A stretch of 64,000 bases of DNA from Zoogloeaceae bacterium (GTDB lineage Bacteria > Pseudomonadota > Gammaproteobacteria > Burkholderiales > Rhodocyclaceae), in the NCBI GenBank assembly GCA_024235635.1, contig JACKMA010000003.1, positions 310,001 through 374,000 on the forward strand, in the 5' to 3' direction. Positions within the stretch are counted from its first letter, which is position 1. Each line of letters begins with the position of its first letter. Positions 33,681 through 44,475 of this stretch are shown here, in pieces. The notes under the pieces were generated by a model, which was not told where the DNA came from, ran no database searches, and was given only the letters and a program-made list of their open reading frames with translations. The position numbers and the translations under genes were made by a program.

Positions 33681-34233
33681 TTGCCGCCCCCGCAGTTGCC
33701 CCCAATCGCCGTCGACGAGATCCCGCCACGCGTTTTGACGTCGGGCAGCCTGCCGCAGCACGTCAGCCGCCTCGAACACCAACATTCGCCACTGCATTTC
33801 GGGCGACATGCATACCACCGGTTCGATGCCTCCGATGGCGGATTCGGCGTCCTCTACCTGGCCGCCGACCTGGCGACCGCGCTGATCGAGTCCGTGTTCC
33901 ATGCGCACGGCTGGCAGCACACTTGACGCTCGCCGGTCTGTGCGCGCCGGGCGCAATGGCCAGCGCCCTCGGCCTGACCCTGGAAGATCTGGTCGCGCGT
34001 CCGCTGCGCGCCACGCAGGAATGTCCGCCGCGATCCACGCGGCCGGCGACGACACCACGCCTCGCTTCGACGGCATCGTCTATCCGTCGCGAATGAACTT
34101 TCCCGGGCAGTGCATCGCCCTGTTCGACCGCAGCGCCCGTCATCTCGACCATTCGGCCGATCTGCCGCTGCGCAGACACGGCGACTGGCCGGCCTTCGTA
34201 CGCACCTATCGGATCATCGTCGGTCGCGGCTAG
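33681..34233 (+). pseudogene. RES-domain toxin, broken by two frameshifts
   Basis: Beginning at a TTG 9 bases after the antitoxin stop, the first frame gives RES family segments (PLHFGRHAYHRFDASDGGFG, VLYLAADLATALIESVFHAH). It stops at 33924. A second frame then encodes LTLAGLCAPGAMASALGLTL and LEDLVARPLRATQE, and a third begins MSAAIHAAGDDTTPRFDGIV and runs through YPSRMNFPGQCIALFDRS. Together they cover a RES domain, apart from about 20-30 residues near the first junction, where a deletion is likely. The second junction (TQE to MSA) could be a single lost base. This means either a decayed toxin or sequencing errors. An intact protein would hydrolyse NAD+. Confidence 0.8.
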
Positions 34234-34336
34234 CGCAACCAACGATTGCGGACAGGCTGCCGGCCGCGGACCGCAGATTTGCGCGAGGTACTGACGCACG
34301 GCTGGCGGCCGATCGACAGCCACGACCGTACCTACC

Positions 34337-36355
34337 TCAGCCGGCTGCCAGATCTCCCGCGTCGATCACCTCGATCCGCCAATCGCCCGCCGCCCGCGCC
34401 AGCGCAACCATCTGCGCGGTGCCGCCGGGGCCGTCGCCGATGTCCAAACCGTCCCACAGCGCCACCAGCACGACCTCGTCGGCGCCCCAGCTCTGCGCCA
34501 GCTTGACGACCCAGCGGTTGCCCCGTTCCCAGGGGTCGACGTCGCGGCCGGCCAGCCAGTGGGGCAGGCCGGCGCGGTCGGAGAGTTGCATCACGTCGGC
34601 GTCGCGCATCAGGTCGAGGAAGCGCGCGCGCCAGGGCTCGCAGTCGGCGAAGGCGGTGCGGGCGAAGTCGGCGGGGGGCATCGGCAGGCAGACGACGCTT
34701 CTGATGCCGAGCTCGCGGCAGGTCTCGTGGGCGAGGATGTCGGCGCCCGGCGCTGCCGAGGCCAGCAGCACGCAGTCGAAATCCGGACCTTGCCGTGCGG
34801 CGATGGCCGTGCGGATGCGCTCGCGGGCGGCGGTCTCGGCGGCGGCGGGAAAGCGCGACGACTGGCGGTCGGGCCCGTCGATGCGGTGGCCGGCGAAGAC
34901 GATCAGCCGGGTCTGTCGCTGCGGCTCGGCGCGCGGCAAGGCGGCGAAGCGGGCGTCCAGCGTGTCGATTACCCGCCGCGCGAGCTTGCCGCGCAGGCCG
35001 AGGGATTCGAACAGTTCGAGCTGGCCGCGGGCGGCGTCCCAGGCGAAGGGCTGGTCGAGGGGAATGGCGTCGCGATAGCTGGCGAGCACGCGGCCGTCGC
35101 GCTGGCCCGGCTCGAGGAACTGCAGGTCGGCGCGGCTGATCATCGCCCACACCCGCTCGTCGTCATCGTCGGCGAGGTTGGCGAGCGCGGCGTCGACCGA
35201 ACCGGCCACCAGCACCAGCAGCTCGGTCAGCTCGCGGCGCAGCCGCTCGCGCGCGGCGTCGGCCTCGGCGTCGCTGTCGAAGATGTCGAACCAGGCCTCG
35301 TCGGCGGCCAGCCCGAGCAGGATTCGCCCGAGCTGGCAGGCATTGACGCCGGAATAGAAGTGGTTGAGGTCGGCCCGGTAGGCGGTCCGGTATTCCTCGT
35401 AGCAGGTGAACAGTTGCCGGCTGATCGCGGCCCGCCGACGCTCGGCGGCATCGGCGATGCCGGCGAAGGCCAGTCGCCAGCGGGTCTTGCCGTTGCGGCT
35501 CTTCAGCGCCATCACCTCGGCGCGCTGGCGGCGGTCGAGGCGATCGCTCGCGAGCAGGCGCTCGATCGCCTGGTCCGAACGGCTGAGCCGTCCGATGTCG
35601 CCCGAGCTGCGGTAGAGGCGTTCGCAGACGTTGGCCAGCGCGAGATTGGCGTCGATGTCGTGCACGGCGCGGTCGCGCACCGCCAGCCAGCTCGTTTCGG
35701 CGCCGGCGTAGTCTTTCAGTTGCCACTGGGCGCGGGCGATCAGGCGCAGCCCCTCGCGCTCGAAGCGCAGGCCGCGCAATTCGTCGGCGAGCAGCCGCAG
35801 CCAGCCCAGGGCGCCGGCCTTGCGGGCGCGCGCGACCTCCTCGGCAAAGTCGAGCGGCACGACGACGATGTCGGCGGGATCGGCCTCGCGCAGGCTCGGC
35901 AACATGCGGAACACCGGGCTGTCGGCGTCGCGGGTCGACACCAGCGTGGCACGGATGGTCTCGCGCAGATCGGCCAGCGCCGTTGCCGGCGTGTCCAGCG
36001 GGTAGGCGAGATAGCGGTCGGTGAGCAGGTCGAACGGCGGCGTCTCGGCGCTGGGCCGGCCCTTGACCAGGATCGTGCCCTTGCGCCGCAGGCCGTGGCG
36101 GATGCCCAGCTCGTAGAACACGTTGGCGTTGTGCAGCGTGACGTCGCAGATCACCAGGTCGGCCTCGACGATCAGCGCGAACATGTCCTCGCGGATGTTG
36201 CCGGCGTCGATGATCTCGCCGGTGGTGCTGCCGTCGAGGCCGTTGGCGGCCAGCGCCGGCGCGAACAGTTCGTCGTGGATGCGCTCGAAGTCGATGCGAC
36301 GATCCTCGCGGTCGCGCTTCTCGCCGAACGGTCGGATGACGAATGCCCGGGCCAT
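34337..36355 (-). CDS. TIR/deoxyribosyltransferase-like - TRAFs-type helical - SLOG-like protein
   Basis: A 672-residue cytoplasmic protein. Residues 3-100 form an alpha/beta domain with FVIRPFGEKRD, EADLVICDVTLHNANVFYEL and a GIRHGLRRKGTILV tail. Glu82 in the YELG motif aligns with the catalytic Glu of deoxyribosyltransferase/TIR-like enzymes. Residues 165-490 are helical and resemble TRAFs/DUF4071-type repeats (YAGAETSWLAVRDRAVHDID). The last ~180 residues look like a Rossmann SLOG-like fold (RLIVFAGHRIDGP, CVLLASAAPGADILAHE). Such layouts suit nucleotide sensing and effector action. It is last in a closely spaced leftward run (31 bases after the PGDYG-like gene). Homology is by eye and uncertain for the middle part. 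Confidence 0.75.
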   Translation of the reverse strand: MARAFVIRPFGEKRDREDRRIDFERIHDELFAPALAANGLDGSTTGEIIDAGNIREDMFALIVEADLVICDVTLHNANVFYELGIRHGLRRKGTILVKGRPSAETPPFDLLTDRYLAYPLDTPATALADLRETIRATLVSTRDADSPVFRMLPSLREADPADIVVVPLDFAEEVARARKAGALGWLRLLADELRGLRFEREGLRLIARAQWQLKDYAGAETSWLAVRDRAVHDIDANLALANVCERLYRSSGDIGRLSRSDQAIERLLASDRLDRRQRAEVMALKSRNGKTRWRLAFAGIADAAERRRAAISRQLFTCYEEYRTAYRADLNHFYSGVNACQLGRILLGLAADEAWFDIFDSDAEADAARERLRRELTELLVLVAGSVDAALANLADDDDERVWAMISRADLQFLEPGQRDGRVLASYRDAIPLDQPFAWDAARGQLELFESLGLRGKLARRVIDTLDARFAALPRAEPQRQTRLIVFAGHRIDGPDRQSSRFPAAAETAARERIRTAIAARQGPDFDCVLLASAAPGADILAHETCRELGIRSVVCLPMPPADFARTAFADCEPWRARFLDLMRDADVMQLSDRAGLPHWLAGRDVDPWERGNRWVVKLAQSWGADEVVLVALWDGLDIGDGPGGTAQMVALARAAGDWRIEVIDAGDLAAG

Positions 36356-36386
36356 CGCCTACCTCGTGCGCCGACCGGCCGCGGCG

Positions 36387-36776
36387 TCAGTCGACCGGTT
36401 CGTACATCGCATCGAACTTGTCGCGGCTGATGCAGTAGGCGTCACCGCCGTCCTCGTCGTTCGACACCAGATAGTCGCCGGCCCGGTAGTGGGATTCCCC
36501 TTCCTTGGTGGCGACGCTGCCGTCGGCGTCGGCCTGCTCGGCCCAGATCGGGGTGGTCTTGACGTAGTGGCCGGGCCGCACCTGACGGTAGGTGCGCTCG
36601 AACACCGCGGCATCGATCGAATAGACGTCACCACCGTTGTCCACCAGCCAGTCGCCGGCCTTGCAGCGCTGCTCGGCGCCCCACTTGCGATAACTGAAGC
36701 CGGCGCCTTCGAGATCGAGCCGGACGGCGACGATGAACTGATCGGCCCGCTTGCGGTAGCGCCTGCGCGTGCTCAT
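36387..36776 (-). CDS. PGDYG-like small protein
   Basis: A 129-residue protein with CAGGAG before ATG 36776. It contains two related repeats, each with a (K/R)AGDWLV or RAGDYLVSN strand pair followed by YSIDAAVFERTY or YCISRDKFDAMY. This repeat resembles the PGDYG domain (Pro-Gly-Asp-Tyr-Gly type, here AGD(W/Y)LV) found in small proteins beside TIR-, patatin- or kinase-type genes. No catalytic residues are obvious, and it may act as a sensor or adaptor. It lies between the patatin and the TIR-like gene with gaps of 26 and 31 bases, so it is likely to work with one of them. Confidence 0.7.
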   Translation of the reverse strand: MSTRRRYRKRADQFIVAVRLDLEGAGFSYRKWGAEQRCKAGDWLVDNGGDVYSIDAAVFERTYRQVRPGHYVKTTPIWAEQADADGSVATKEGESHYRAGDYLVSNDEDGGDAYCISRDKFDAMYEPVD

Positions 36777-36802
36777 CGGCAATGCTCCTGGTGGTGATTC
36801 GC

Positions 36803-37969
36803 TCAGGGCTTGAGATCGAATCCGGGCGGAAAATGTTCCGGATCGAGGTCGCGTTTGCCGAGCGCGACGCCGATGGCATGGAGCAGGTCCATGTTGTCCG
36901 GCGCATCCATCGCGCTCAGCGAGGCCAGCGCCCGCGCCGACGGCATCTGCGGCAGCAGCCCGTCGAGGCCTTCGGCATTGAGCGTGACGTTGTAGCGCAG
37001 GTAGCTCAGCAAGGGTTCGGGGCCGGCCAGATTGCCGGACAGATCGCCGATCTCGCGGTCGAACACGCGGGCGGTCGGGCTTGCCGACAGCCATTGCAGC
37101 AGCGTCTCCTGCTGCACCGCGCAGTCGTTCATCAGCGAGGCCAGCGCAGCGACGGCGTGCTTGGCAGCGACTGCCGAGCGCTCGACCGCCGGATCGGCCG
37201 CACCGGTGCCGAGCGACACCAGCAGCACGCGATCGGCGCCGAGCGGCCAGCCCACCCGGTAGCCATCGACCGTCGCGTACATCAGGGCCTGCAGCGACGG
37301 GTTGTTGAACGGGCTGACGCCGCCATCGACGAACTGGCCGCTGGCCGGCTTCTGCCCCGCCTTGCGGGCGATCGTGATCTCTTCCGGATCGAAGAACGAC
37401 GGCGCGGCGGTGGAGGCGCGCACCACCTGCCACAGCGGATAGTCGCCGTTGCCGACGGTGCCGCCGTCCCGACCCGCGAAGTACATGCCCATCGGATTGT
37501 TGCCGATCGGCCACGGGCTGCCGGAATCGAGCCGCTTGGTGACCACCAGCAGCCCGGTCTGCAGCTCGCCGCCACCGAGCGTGGTCTTGGCGCCGTAGAG
37601 GCGCTTCAGTGCCTTGGCCAGCGCCTCGTGGTCGTACTTGGCACGCAGCAGGCCGCGGCGCAGCAGGCTTTTCTCGAACACCTTCTGGCCAAGGCTGAAG
37701 TACTGCTGCCGCACTTGCTCGACGGTCCAGCCCAGTGCCAGCGCGGCGGCGATGATGGCACCGGTCGAGGTGCCGGCGATGAGGTCGAAGTAGTGGCTCA
37801 GGCGGAAGTCGGGATCGCCGCCGTGGCGATCCCGCAGCAGCGCCTCGAGCCGGGCCAGCGCGCCGACCGTGAGAATGCCGCGCAGGCCACCGCCGTCCAG
37901 CGCCAGGATGCGCTTGGGGTCGCCATCGACGGCGAAATGATCACGCAGCGACTTCCGCTTGTATGCCAT
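36803..37969 (-). CDS. Patatin-like phospholipase
   Basis: A 388-residue cytoplasmic lipid acyl hydrolase; ATG 37969 has GGGAGG upstream. The oxyanion hole DGGGLRG lies at 25-31, the nucleophile Ser68 in GTSTG, and the catalytic Asp215 in DGG, so the Ser-Asp dyad is intact. Family segments ILALDGGGLRGILTVGALAR and FDLIAGTSTGAIIAA are classical, and the length is normal for the bacterial patatins of the CapV type. Related enzymes degrade membrane phospholipids in anti-phage systems, often activated by a nucleotide or a partner. In this operon the neighbours are a PGDYG-like protein and a nucleotide-domain protein, which fits that mode of action (inference). Confidence 0.93.
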   Translation of the reverse strand: MAYKRKSLRDHFAVDGDPKRILALDGGGLRGILTVGALARLEALLRDRHGGDPDFRLSHYFDLIAGTSTGAIIAAALALGWTVEQVRQQYFSLGQKVFEKSLLRRGLLRAKYDHEALAKALKRLYGAKTTLGGGELQTGLLVVTKRLDSGSPWPIGNNPMGMYFAGRDGGTVGNGDYPLWQVVRASTAAPSFFDPEEITIARKAGQKPASGQFVDGGVSPFNNPSLQALMYATVDGYRVGWPLGADRVLLVSLGTGAADPAVERSAVAAKHAVAALASLMNDCAVQQETLLQWLSASPTARVFDREIGDLSGNLAGPEPLLSYLRYNVTLNAEGLDGLLPQMPSARALASLSAMDAPDNMDLLHAIGVALGKRDLDPEHFPPGFDLKP

Positions 37970-38003
37970 CCGGGCCTCCCCCGCCACTTCCGTGGATCAT
38001 GGC

Positions 38004-39998
38004 TCATGCCAATCGCTTCAGTGTATCGGCTATCGTCTCGGCGGCCCAGTCCAGTTCCTTGTGCTCGACCACCAGCGGCGGCGCGAAGCGCAGCACGGTG
38101 TGGTGGGTGTCCTTGGTCATGATGCCGCGGGCCAGCAGGGCCTCGGCGGCGCGCGCCGCATCGAGCCGCTCCGGGTCGAGATCGACGCCGATGAACAGGC
38201 CGCGGCCGCGCACGTCGCGCACGGCGCCGCCGCGCAGGCCTTCGAGCTGCCTGCGGAAATGCTCGCCGGCGCTGGCCGAGTGCTCGCACAGATTGTCGTC
38301 GACGATGACGTCGAGCGCCTCCAGCGCGACCGCGGCGGCGAGCGGATTGCCGCCGAAGGTCGAACCGTGATCGCCGGGCGCGAACACCCCCATCAGCGAG
38401 CGGTCGGCGAGGAAGGCGGAGACCGGCAGCAGGCCGCCGCCCAGCGCCTTGCCGAGAATCACGCCGTCCGGGCGCACGCCCTCGTGGGCGCAGGCCAGCA
38501 GCTTGCCGGTGCGGCCGAGCCCGGTCTGCACCTCGTCGGCGATCAGCAGCACGTGGTGGCGACGGCAGATCTCGGCGCAGCGGGCGAGATAGCCGTCCGG
38601 CGGCAGCCGGATGCCGCCCTCGCCCTGGATCGGCTCCACCAGGAAGGCGGCGGTGTCGGGAGTGATGGCCGCCTCCAGCGCGTCGGCGTCGCCATACGGA
38701 ATGCGCTTGAGCCCGGGCGGAAACGGGCCGAAGCCGTCGCGGTACTGGTCTTCGGACGAGAGGCCGACGATGGCGATCGAACGACCGTGGAAATTGCCGT
38801 CGCAGGCAATGATCTCGGCCTGATCGGCGGCCACCCGCTTGACCTTGTAGGCCCACTTGCGCGCCGCCTTGAGCGCGGTCTCGACCGCCTCGAGCCCGGT
38901 ATTGACCGGCAGCGCCGCTTCGTAGCCGAACAGCTCGCACAGGCGCTCGAGCAACAGCGGCAGGCGGTCGGTGCTGTAGGCGCGCGAAGTCAGGGCCAGG
39001 CGCTGGGCCTGGGTCGCCAGCACCTGCAGCAGCCGCGGATGGCCGTGACCGAGGCTGACCGCCGAATAGGCGCTCATCATGTCAAGATAGCGCCGCCCGG
39101 CGACGTCCCACAGCCACACGCCGGCGCCGCGGGCAAACACCACCGGCAATGGATCGTAATTGTGCGCGCCGTAGTGGTGCTCGCGCTCACGCAAGGCGCT
39201 GGCGGTCGGTCCGAGCCCGGCCACCGCGAATTCCCGCGCCCAGGCCGGTGCATCCTGCGCCCGGGCGAGTCCGAAGGCGAGCAGGTCCGGGCATTCGCGC
39301 AGCGAGTACAGGGCGGCGGCCAACGGTCCCGGCGCCAGCGCGCGGCCGGCGAGCGCCGACAGGTCGAGGCTGACGACAAAGCCGCCGAGCGCGCTGCGCG
39401 CCACCGTCAGCGCGTCGCAGAACACCGCCGCCAGCCCGCGGCGGCGGATCTCGTCGAGCTTGAACAGGCGAATGCCGAGTCGGGACACCCGCTCGATCTC
39501 GGCCTCGCTCCAGTCGTGGGCAGCGACCACGCAGACGCTGGCCGGGTCGAGGAACGGGAAGGGCTGGCCGTCCTCCGGCGCCACCTCGCCGAGCAATTGC
39601 GGGATCAGGCTGTGTTCGGCGGGGATCTCGTCGCCGGCCGGCAGCGATGCCTCGAGCCGGGCATCGATCAGGATCAGCCCGATCCGGCCGCGGGCCTGCC
39701 GCGCCCGCGCGACCCCCTGCCAGGCGCTCGCGGTGGCGGTCTGGTCCGGTGACAGCAACAGCGGCGTCTCGCCGTTGTCGACCGCGGCGGCGCAGACACC
39801 GGCCAAGTGCTGCAGTCGTTCGCCGAGCTTGCGCTCGTCGCTGCCCGGGCCTTCGAGGCTGCCATGCCAGCGCACCGCGATGCCGGCCCGCCGCAGTTCG
39901 CGCAGCAGCGACGCGTGCAGCCGGGCGCTCTCGCCGGCCATCTCCACCAGCAGCAGGTTGCGCGCCCGGTCCGGCCCGGTGTCGTGTTCACCCGTCAT
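38004..39998 (-). CDS. Arginase-like domain fused to ornithine aminotransferase
   Basis: A 664-residue protein starting at ATG 39998. Residues 14-230 align with the arginase/agmatinase fold in order (LLLVEMAGE, LLSPDQTATASAWQGVARAR, GLILIDARLEAS, VVSLDLSAL). The metal-ligand motifs are lost: GDH is PDQ, DAHxD is DARLE, and SFDxD is SLDLS. Residues ~265-664 are a complete class-III aminotransferase: HHYGAHNYDPLPVVF, NTGLEAVETALKAARKWAY, ADEVQTGLGRTG and Lys517 in LGKALGGG for PLP. The C-terminal half looks like ornithine-oxo-acid transaminase. Arginase action is unlikely; the front half may regulate or assemble the enzyme. It is followed 34 bases later by patatin. Confidence 0.85.
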   Translation of the reverse strand: MTGEHDTGPDRARNLLLVEMAGESARLHASLLRELRRAGIAVRWHGSLEGPGSDERKLGERLQHLAGVCAAAVDNGETPLLLSPDQTATASAWQGVARARQARGRIGLILIDARLEASLPAGDEIPAEHSLIPQLLGEVAPEDGQPFPFLDPASVCVVAAHDWSEAEIERVSRLGIRLFKLDEIRRRGLAAVFCDALTVARSALGGFVVSLDLSALAGRALAPGPLAAALYSLRECPDLLAFGLARAQDAPAWAREFAVAGLGPTASALREREHHYGAHNYDPLPVVFARGAGVWLWDVAGRRYLDMMSAYSAVSLGHGHPRLLQVLATQAQRLALTSRAYSTDRLPLLLERLCELFGYEAALPVNTGLEAVETALKAARKWAYKVKRVAADQAEIIACDGNFHGRSIAIVGLSSEDQYRDGFGPFPPGLKRIPYGDADALEAAITPDTAAFLVEPIQGEGGIRLPPDGYLARCAEICRRHHVLLIADEVQTGLGRTGKLLACAHEGVRPDGVILGKALGGGLLPVSAFLADRSLMGVFAPGDHGSTFGGNPLAAAVALEALDVIVDDNLCEHSASAGEHFRRQLEGLRGGAVRDVRGRGLFIGVDLDPERLDAARAAEALLARGIMTKDTHHTVLRFAPPLVVEHKELDWAAETIADTLKRLA

Positions 39999-40107
39999 CG
40001 ACCTTCTCCCTCGGCTCGTCGCCATCGATCGGGGCTGCGCCACGGCGGGCCCGCACCCCGCAGTTAGACGAAGCGGCAGCGCGAATCGTTCGCAGGTGCC
40101 GCCGGCG

Positions 40108-41637
40108 TCATCCGCCGAACAGCCGCCAGCCCTCGACGCCGACCAGTATCGCCAGCAGCAGGCCGACCAATGCGACCGCACGCGATTGACGGCGCTGGGC
40201 TGCGGCCAGACGGGCGAGATCCTGGCGGGTGGCGGCGAGGATGTCGGGTGTGGCCAGCGCACGATGCACCAGCCGCGGCATCTGCGGCAGGGTGGCGGCC
40301 CAGCCCGGCGCCTCTTCGCGTGCGTGGCGCACCAGCGCCCGCCAGCCCACCTGCTCGTTCATCCAGCGCTCGAGGAAAGGCTTGGCGGTCTTCCACAGAT
40401 CGAGATCGGGATCGAGCTGGCGCCCCAGCCCCTCGATGTTGAGCAGGGTCTTCTGTAGCAGCACGAGCTGGGGCTGCACCTCCATCTCGAAGCGGCGCGC
40501 GGTCTGGAACAAGCGCAACAGGGTCTTGCCAAATGAGATGTCCTTCAGCGGCTTGTCGAAGATCGGTTCGCACACCGCCCGGATCGACCCCTCGAACTCG
40601 TCGACGCGGGTGCCGGCCGGCACCCATCCGGCCTCGATGTGGGCCTGGGCGACACGCTTGTAGTCGCGCTTGAAGAAGGCCAGGAAGTTCTGCGCGAGGT
40701 AGTTCTTGTCCACCTCGTTGAGGGTCCCCATGATGCCGAAGTCGAGCGCGATGTAGCGGCCGTCGCGATGCACGAAGATGTTTCCCGGGTGCATGTCGGC
40801 GTGGAAGAATCCGTCGCGAAAGACCTGGGTGAAGAAGATCTCGACGCCGGCCCGCGACAGCGCCGACAGGTCGGTTCCCTGGGCCCGCAGCGCCGGGATC
40901 TGCGAAATCGGCACGCCGCGCATGCGCTGCATCACCATCACCGACCGGCTGCAGTAGTCCCAGTACACTTCCGGCACCAGCAGCAGCGGCGAATCCTTGA
41001 AATTGCGACGCAGTTGCGAGCAATTGGCCGCCTCGCGGCCGAGGTCGAGTTCGTCGTGCAGGTACTTGGCGAATTCGGCGACGACTTCGCGCGGCTTCAG
41101 CCGGCGCCCCTCGGGCCACAGCTTCTCGAGCAGGACCGCGGCCGCCTCGAGCAGCGACAGGTCGTGCGCGATCACCCGCTCGATGCCCGGCCGCAGCACC
41201 TTGACCGCAACCTCGGTGCCGTCCGGCAGCGCCGCGAAATGCACCTGGGCGACCGAGGCCGAGGCCACCGGCGTGCGCTCGAAGCCGACCAGCGCCTCGT
41301 CCACCGGGCGCCCGAAGGCCGCCTCGATGACCGCGATCGCCTGTTCGGAAGGAAACGGCGGCACCCGGTCCTGCAGGGCGGCGAGCTCGTCGGCGAGATC
41401 CGGCGGCAACAGGTCGCGCCGGGTGGACAGCATCTGACCGAACTTGACGAAGATCGGCCCCAGCGACTCGAGCGCGCGGCGCAGCCGGACCGCCCGCGGA
41501 TCGCGAAACTGCCGCCAGAAGAAGAAGAAGCGCCAAATCGCCGGCAATCGCCCGCTCGGATCGGCGTCGAGCACCAGCTGGTCGAGTCCGAAACGCAGGC
41601 CGACGGTGACGATCTTGGCGAGACGCAGCAGGCGCAC
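40108..41637 (-). CDS. UbiB/ABC1-family protein kinase-like protein
   Basis: About 509 residues. The GTG at 41637 is chosen because UbiB proteins start at this point (VRLLRLAKIVTVGLRFGLDQ); an in-frame ATG at 41730 would add 31 residues. Hallmarks are present: IFVKFGQMLSTRRDLLP (KxGQ motif), the Ala-rich loop PVASASVAQVH, HADMHPGN for the catalytic region and DFGIMG. One or two hydrophobic helices at the end (ALVGLLLAILVGV) anchor it to the membrane. UbiB supports ubiquinone biosynthesis, probably by ATP-driven lipid handling. It is 109 bases upstream of the arginase-aminotransferase gene; no other ubi gene is in the window. Confidence 0.9.
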   Translation of the reverse strand: MRLLRLAKIVTVGLRFGLDQLVLDADPSGRLPAIWRFFFFWRQFRDPRAVRLRRALESLGPIFVKFGQMLSTRRDLLPPDLADELAALQDRVPPFPSEQAIAVIEAAFGRPVDEALVGFERTPVASASVAQVHFAALPDGTEVAVKVLRPGIERVIAHDLSLLEAAAVLLEKLWPEGRRLKPREVVAEFAKYLHDELDLGREAANCSQLRRNFKDSPLLLVPEVYWDYCSRSVMVMQRMRGVPISQIPALRAQGTDLSALSRAGVEIFFTQVFRDGFFHADMHPGNIFVHRDGRYIALDFGIMGTLNEVDKNYLAQNFLAFFKRDYKRVAQAHIEAGWVPAGTRVDEFEGSIRAVCEPIFDKPLKDISFGKTLLRLFQTARRFEMEVQPQLVLLQKTLLNIEGLGRQLDPDLDLWKTAKPFLERWMNEQVGWRALVRHAREEAPGWAATLPQMPRLVHRALATPDILAATRQDLARLAAAQRRQSRAVALVGLLLAILVGVEGWRLFGG

Positions 41638-41818
41638 GGCGGGGGCTTTTGCAGGGAAAGGCGAAATTGTGCCCGCAAAGGACCTGAGGGGGAAATCACA
41701 CCACCCGGCGGGCACCGCGAAATATGACACGGAGGTGCGCTCGGGGCGTCTTGCACTTCAAGGCGCGGCTGCTTGAATACAGACACCGCGGCATCGCCCG
41801 CCCGAACCGGAGACGACC

Positions 41819-42610
41819 ATGAGCAAGCGCGCCCTGTGCATCGGCATCAACGACTATCCCGGCACCGACGCCGACCTCGCCGGCTGCGCCAATGACGCCG
41901 CCGACTGGCGCTCGGCGCTCGCCGCCCGCGGCTTCGAGGTCGTCAGCCTGATCGACGGCGCCGCCGACAAGGCGGCGATGGTCTCGGCGATCGGCGACCT
42001 GATCGACGGCGCGACGCGGGGCGATTCGCTGGTGATCACCTATTCCGGCCATGGCACCTGGGTGCCGGACACCTCCGGCGACGAGGTCGACGGACGCGAC
42101 GAGGCGCTGTGTCCCCACGACATCACCGACGGCCAGGTACTGCTCGACGACGAATTGCACGAACTCTTCCGGCTGCGGCCGGCCGGCGCGCGGATCGTGC
42201 TGATCTCCGACAGTTGCCATTCGGGCTCGGTCAGCCGCGGACGCGAAGAAGATCTCGACCCGGGCCTGCCACGGGCCCGCTTCCTGCCGCCGGGCGCCTG
42301 GATGAAGCACCCGCCAACGGCGTCGACGCGACGGCCGCCGGTACTCGCGGGCGGCCTCGCCCGGGTCGGCGGCGACGTGCTGATGGCCGGCTGCATGGAT
42401 ACCGAATACAGCTGGGACACCCGTTTCCATGGCCGCGCCAACGGCGCCTTCACCTACTACGCCCTGAAGACGCTCGCCCAGTTGCCCGCGGATGCCAGCT
42501 ACCGCGACTGGCACGCCGCGATCGGCAACTACCTGCCGTCGACACAACTGCCGCAGCATCCGCAGATCCTCGGCAACCGCACGACCCGCAACTTCCGCGT
42601 GTTCTCCTGA
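41819..42610 (+). CDS. Caspase-like (metacaspase) protease
   Basis: A 263-residue cytoplasmic protein of the C14 peptidase fold. The catalytic His78 lies in VITYSGHGT and Cys133 in LISDSCHSGSVS, the standard dyad of metacaspases and orthocaspases. The N-terminus (RALCIGINDYPGTDADLAGC ANDA region) and the acidic specificity loop DTSGDEVDGRDEALCPHD are typical of the calcium-dependent type that cleaves after Arg/Lys. There is no recruitment or TPR domain. It is divergent from ubiB, with 181 bases in between, and sits at the edge of the patatin/nucleotide-sensor region. Bacterial caspases take part in cell suicide, including anti-phage responses; that role here is inferred. Confidence 0.9.
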   Translation: MSKRALCIGINDYPGTDADLAGCANDAADWRSALAARGFEVVSLIDGAADKAAMVSAIGDLIDGATRGDSLVITYSGHGTWVPDTSGDEVDGRDEALCPHDITDGQVLLDDELHELFRLRPAGARIVLISDSCHSGSVSRGREEDLDPGLPRARFLPPGAWMKHPPTASTRRPPVLAGGLARVGGDVLMAGCMDTEYSWDTRFHGRANGAFTYYALKTLAQLPADASYRDWHAAIGNYLPSTQLPQHPQILGNRTTRNFRVFS

Positions 42611-42670
42611 CCGCCGCGCGCCGCCCGACCGGACGTGAACGGATGTCCCCCGAACGCGAGCCGCGGCGCA

Positions 42671-42700
42671 TTCCGAGCCGTGAACAATGTGCTGTACAAT
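42671..42700 (+). promoter_or_regulatory. Possible sigma-70 promoter upstream of argS
   Basis: TACAAT at 42695-42700 is a good -10 element, and TTCCGA at 42671-42676 gives a weak -35 with an 18-base spacer. The block lies 26 bases before the argS start, in a short AT-rich patch, which supports it. Confidence 0.35.
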
Positions 42701-42726
42701 AATGGGTTTTCCGAAGCTCCCGCCCG

Positions 42727-44460
<1,734 letters not shown>

Positions 44461-44475
44461 TCGACGGAAACCGTC

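Noticed and set aside
34246..34336. Short open frame after the RES pseudogene (LREVLTHGWRPIDSHDRTYL)
   Set aside because: No ribosome site, and it overlaps the end of the opposite gene; may be leftover sequence but not supportable as a gene.
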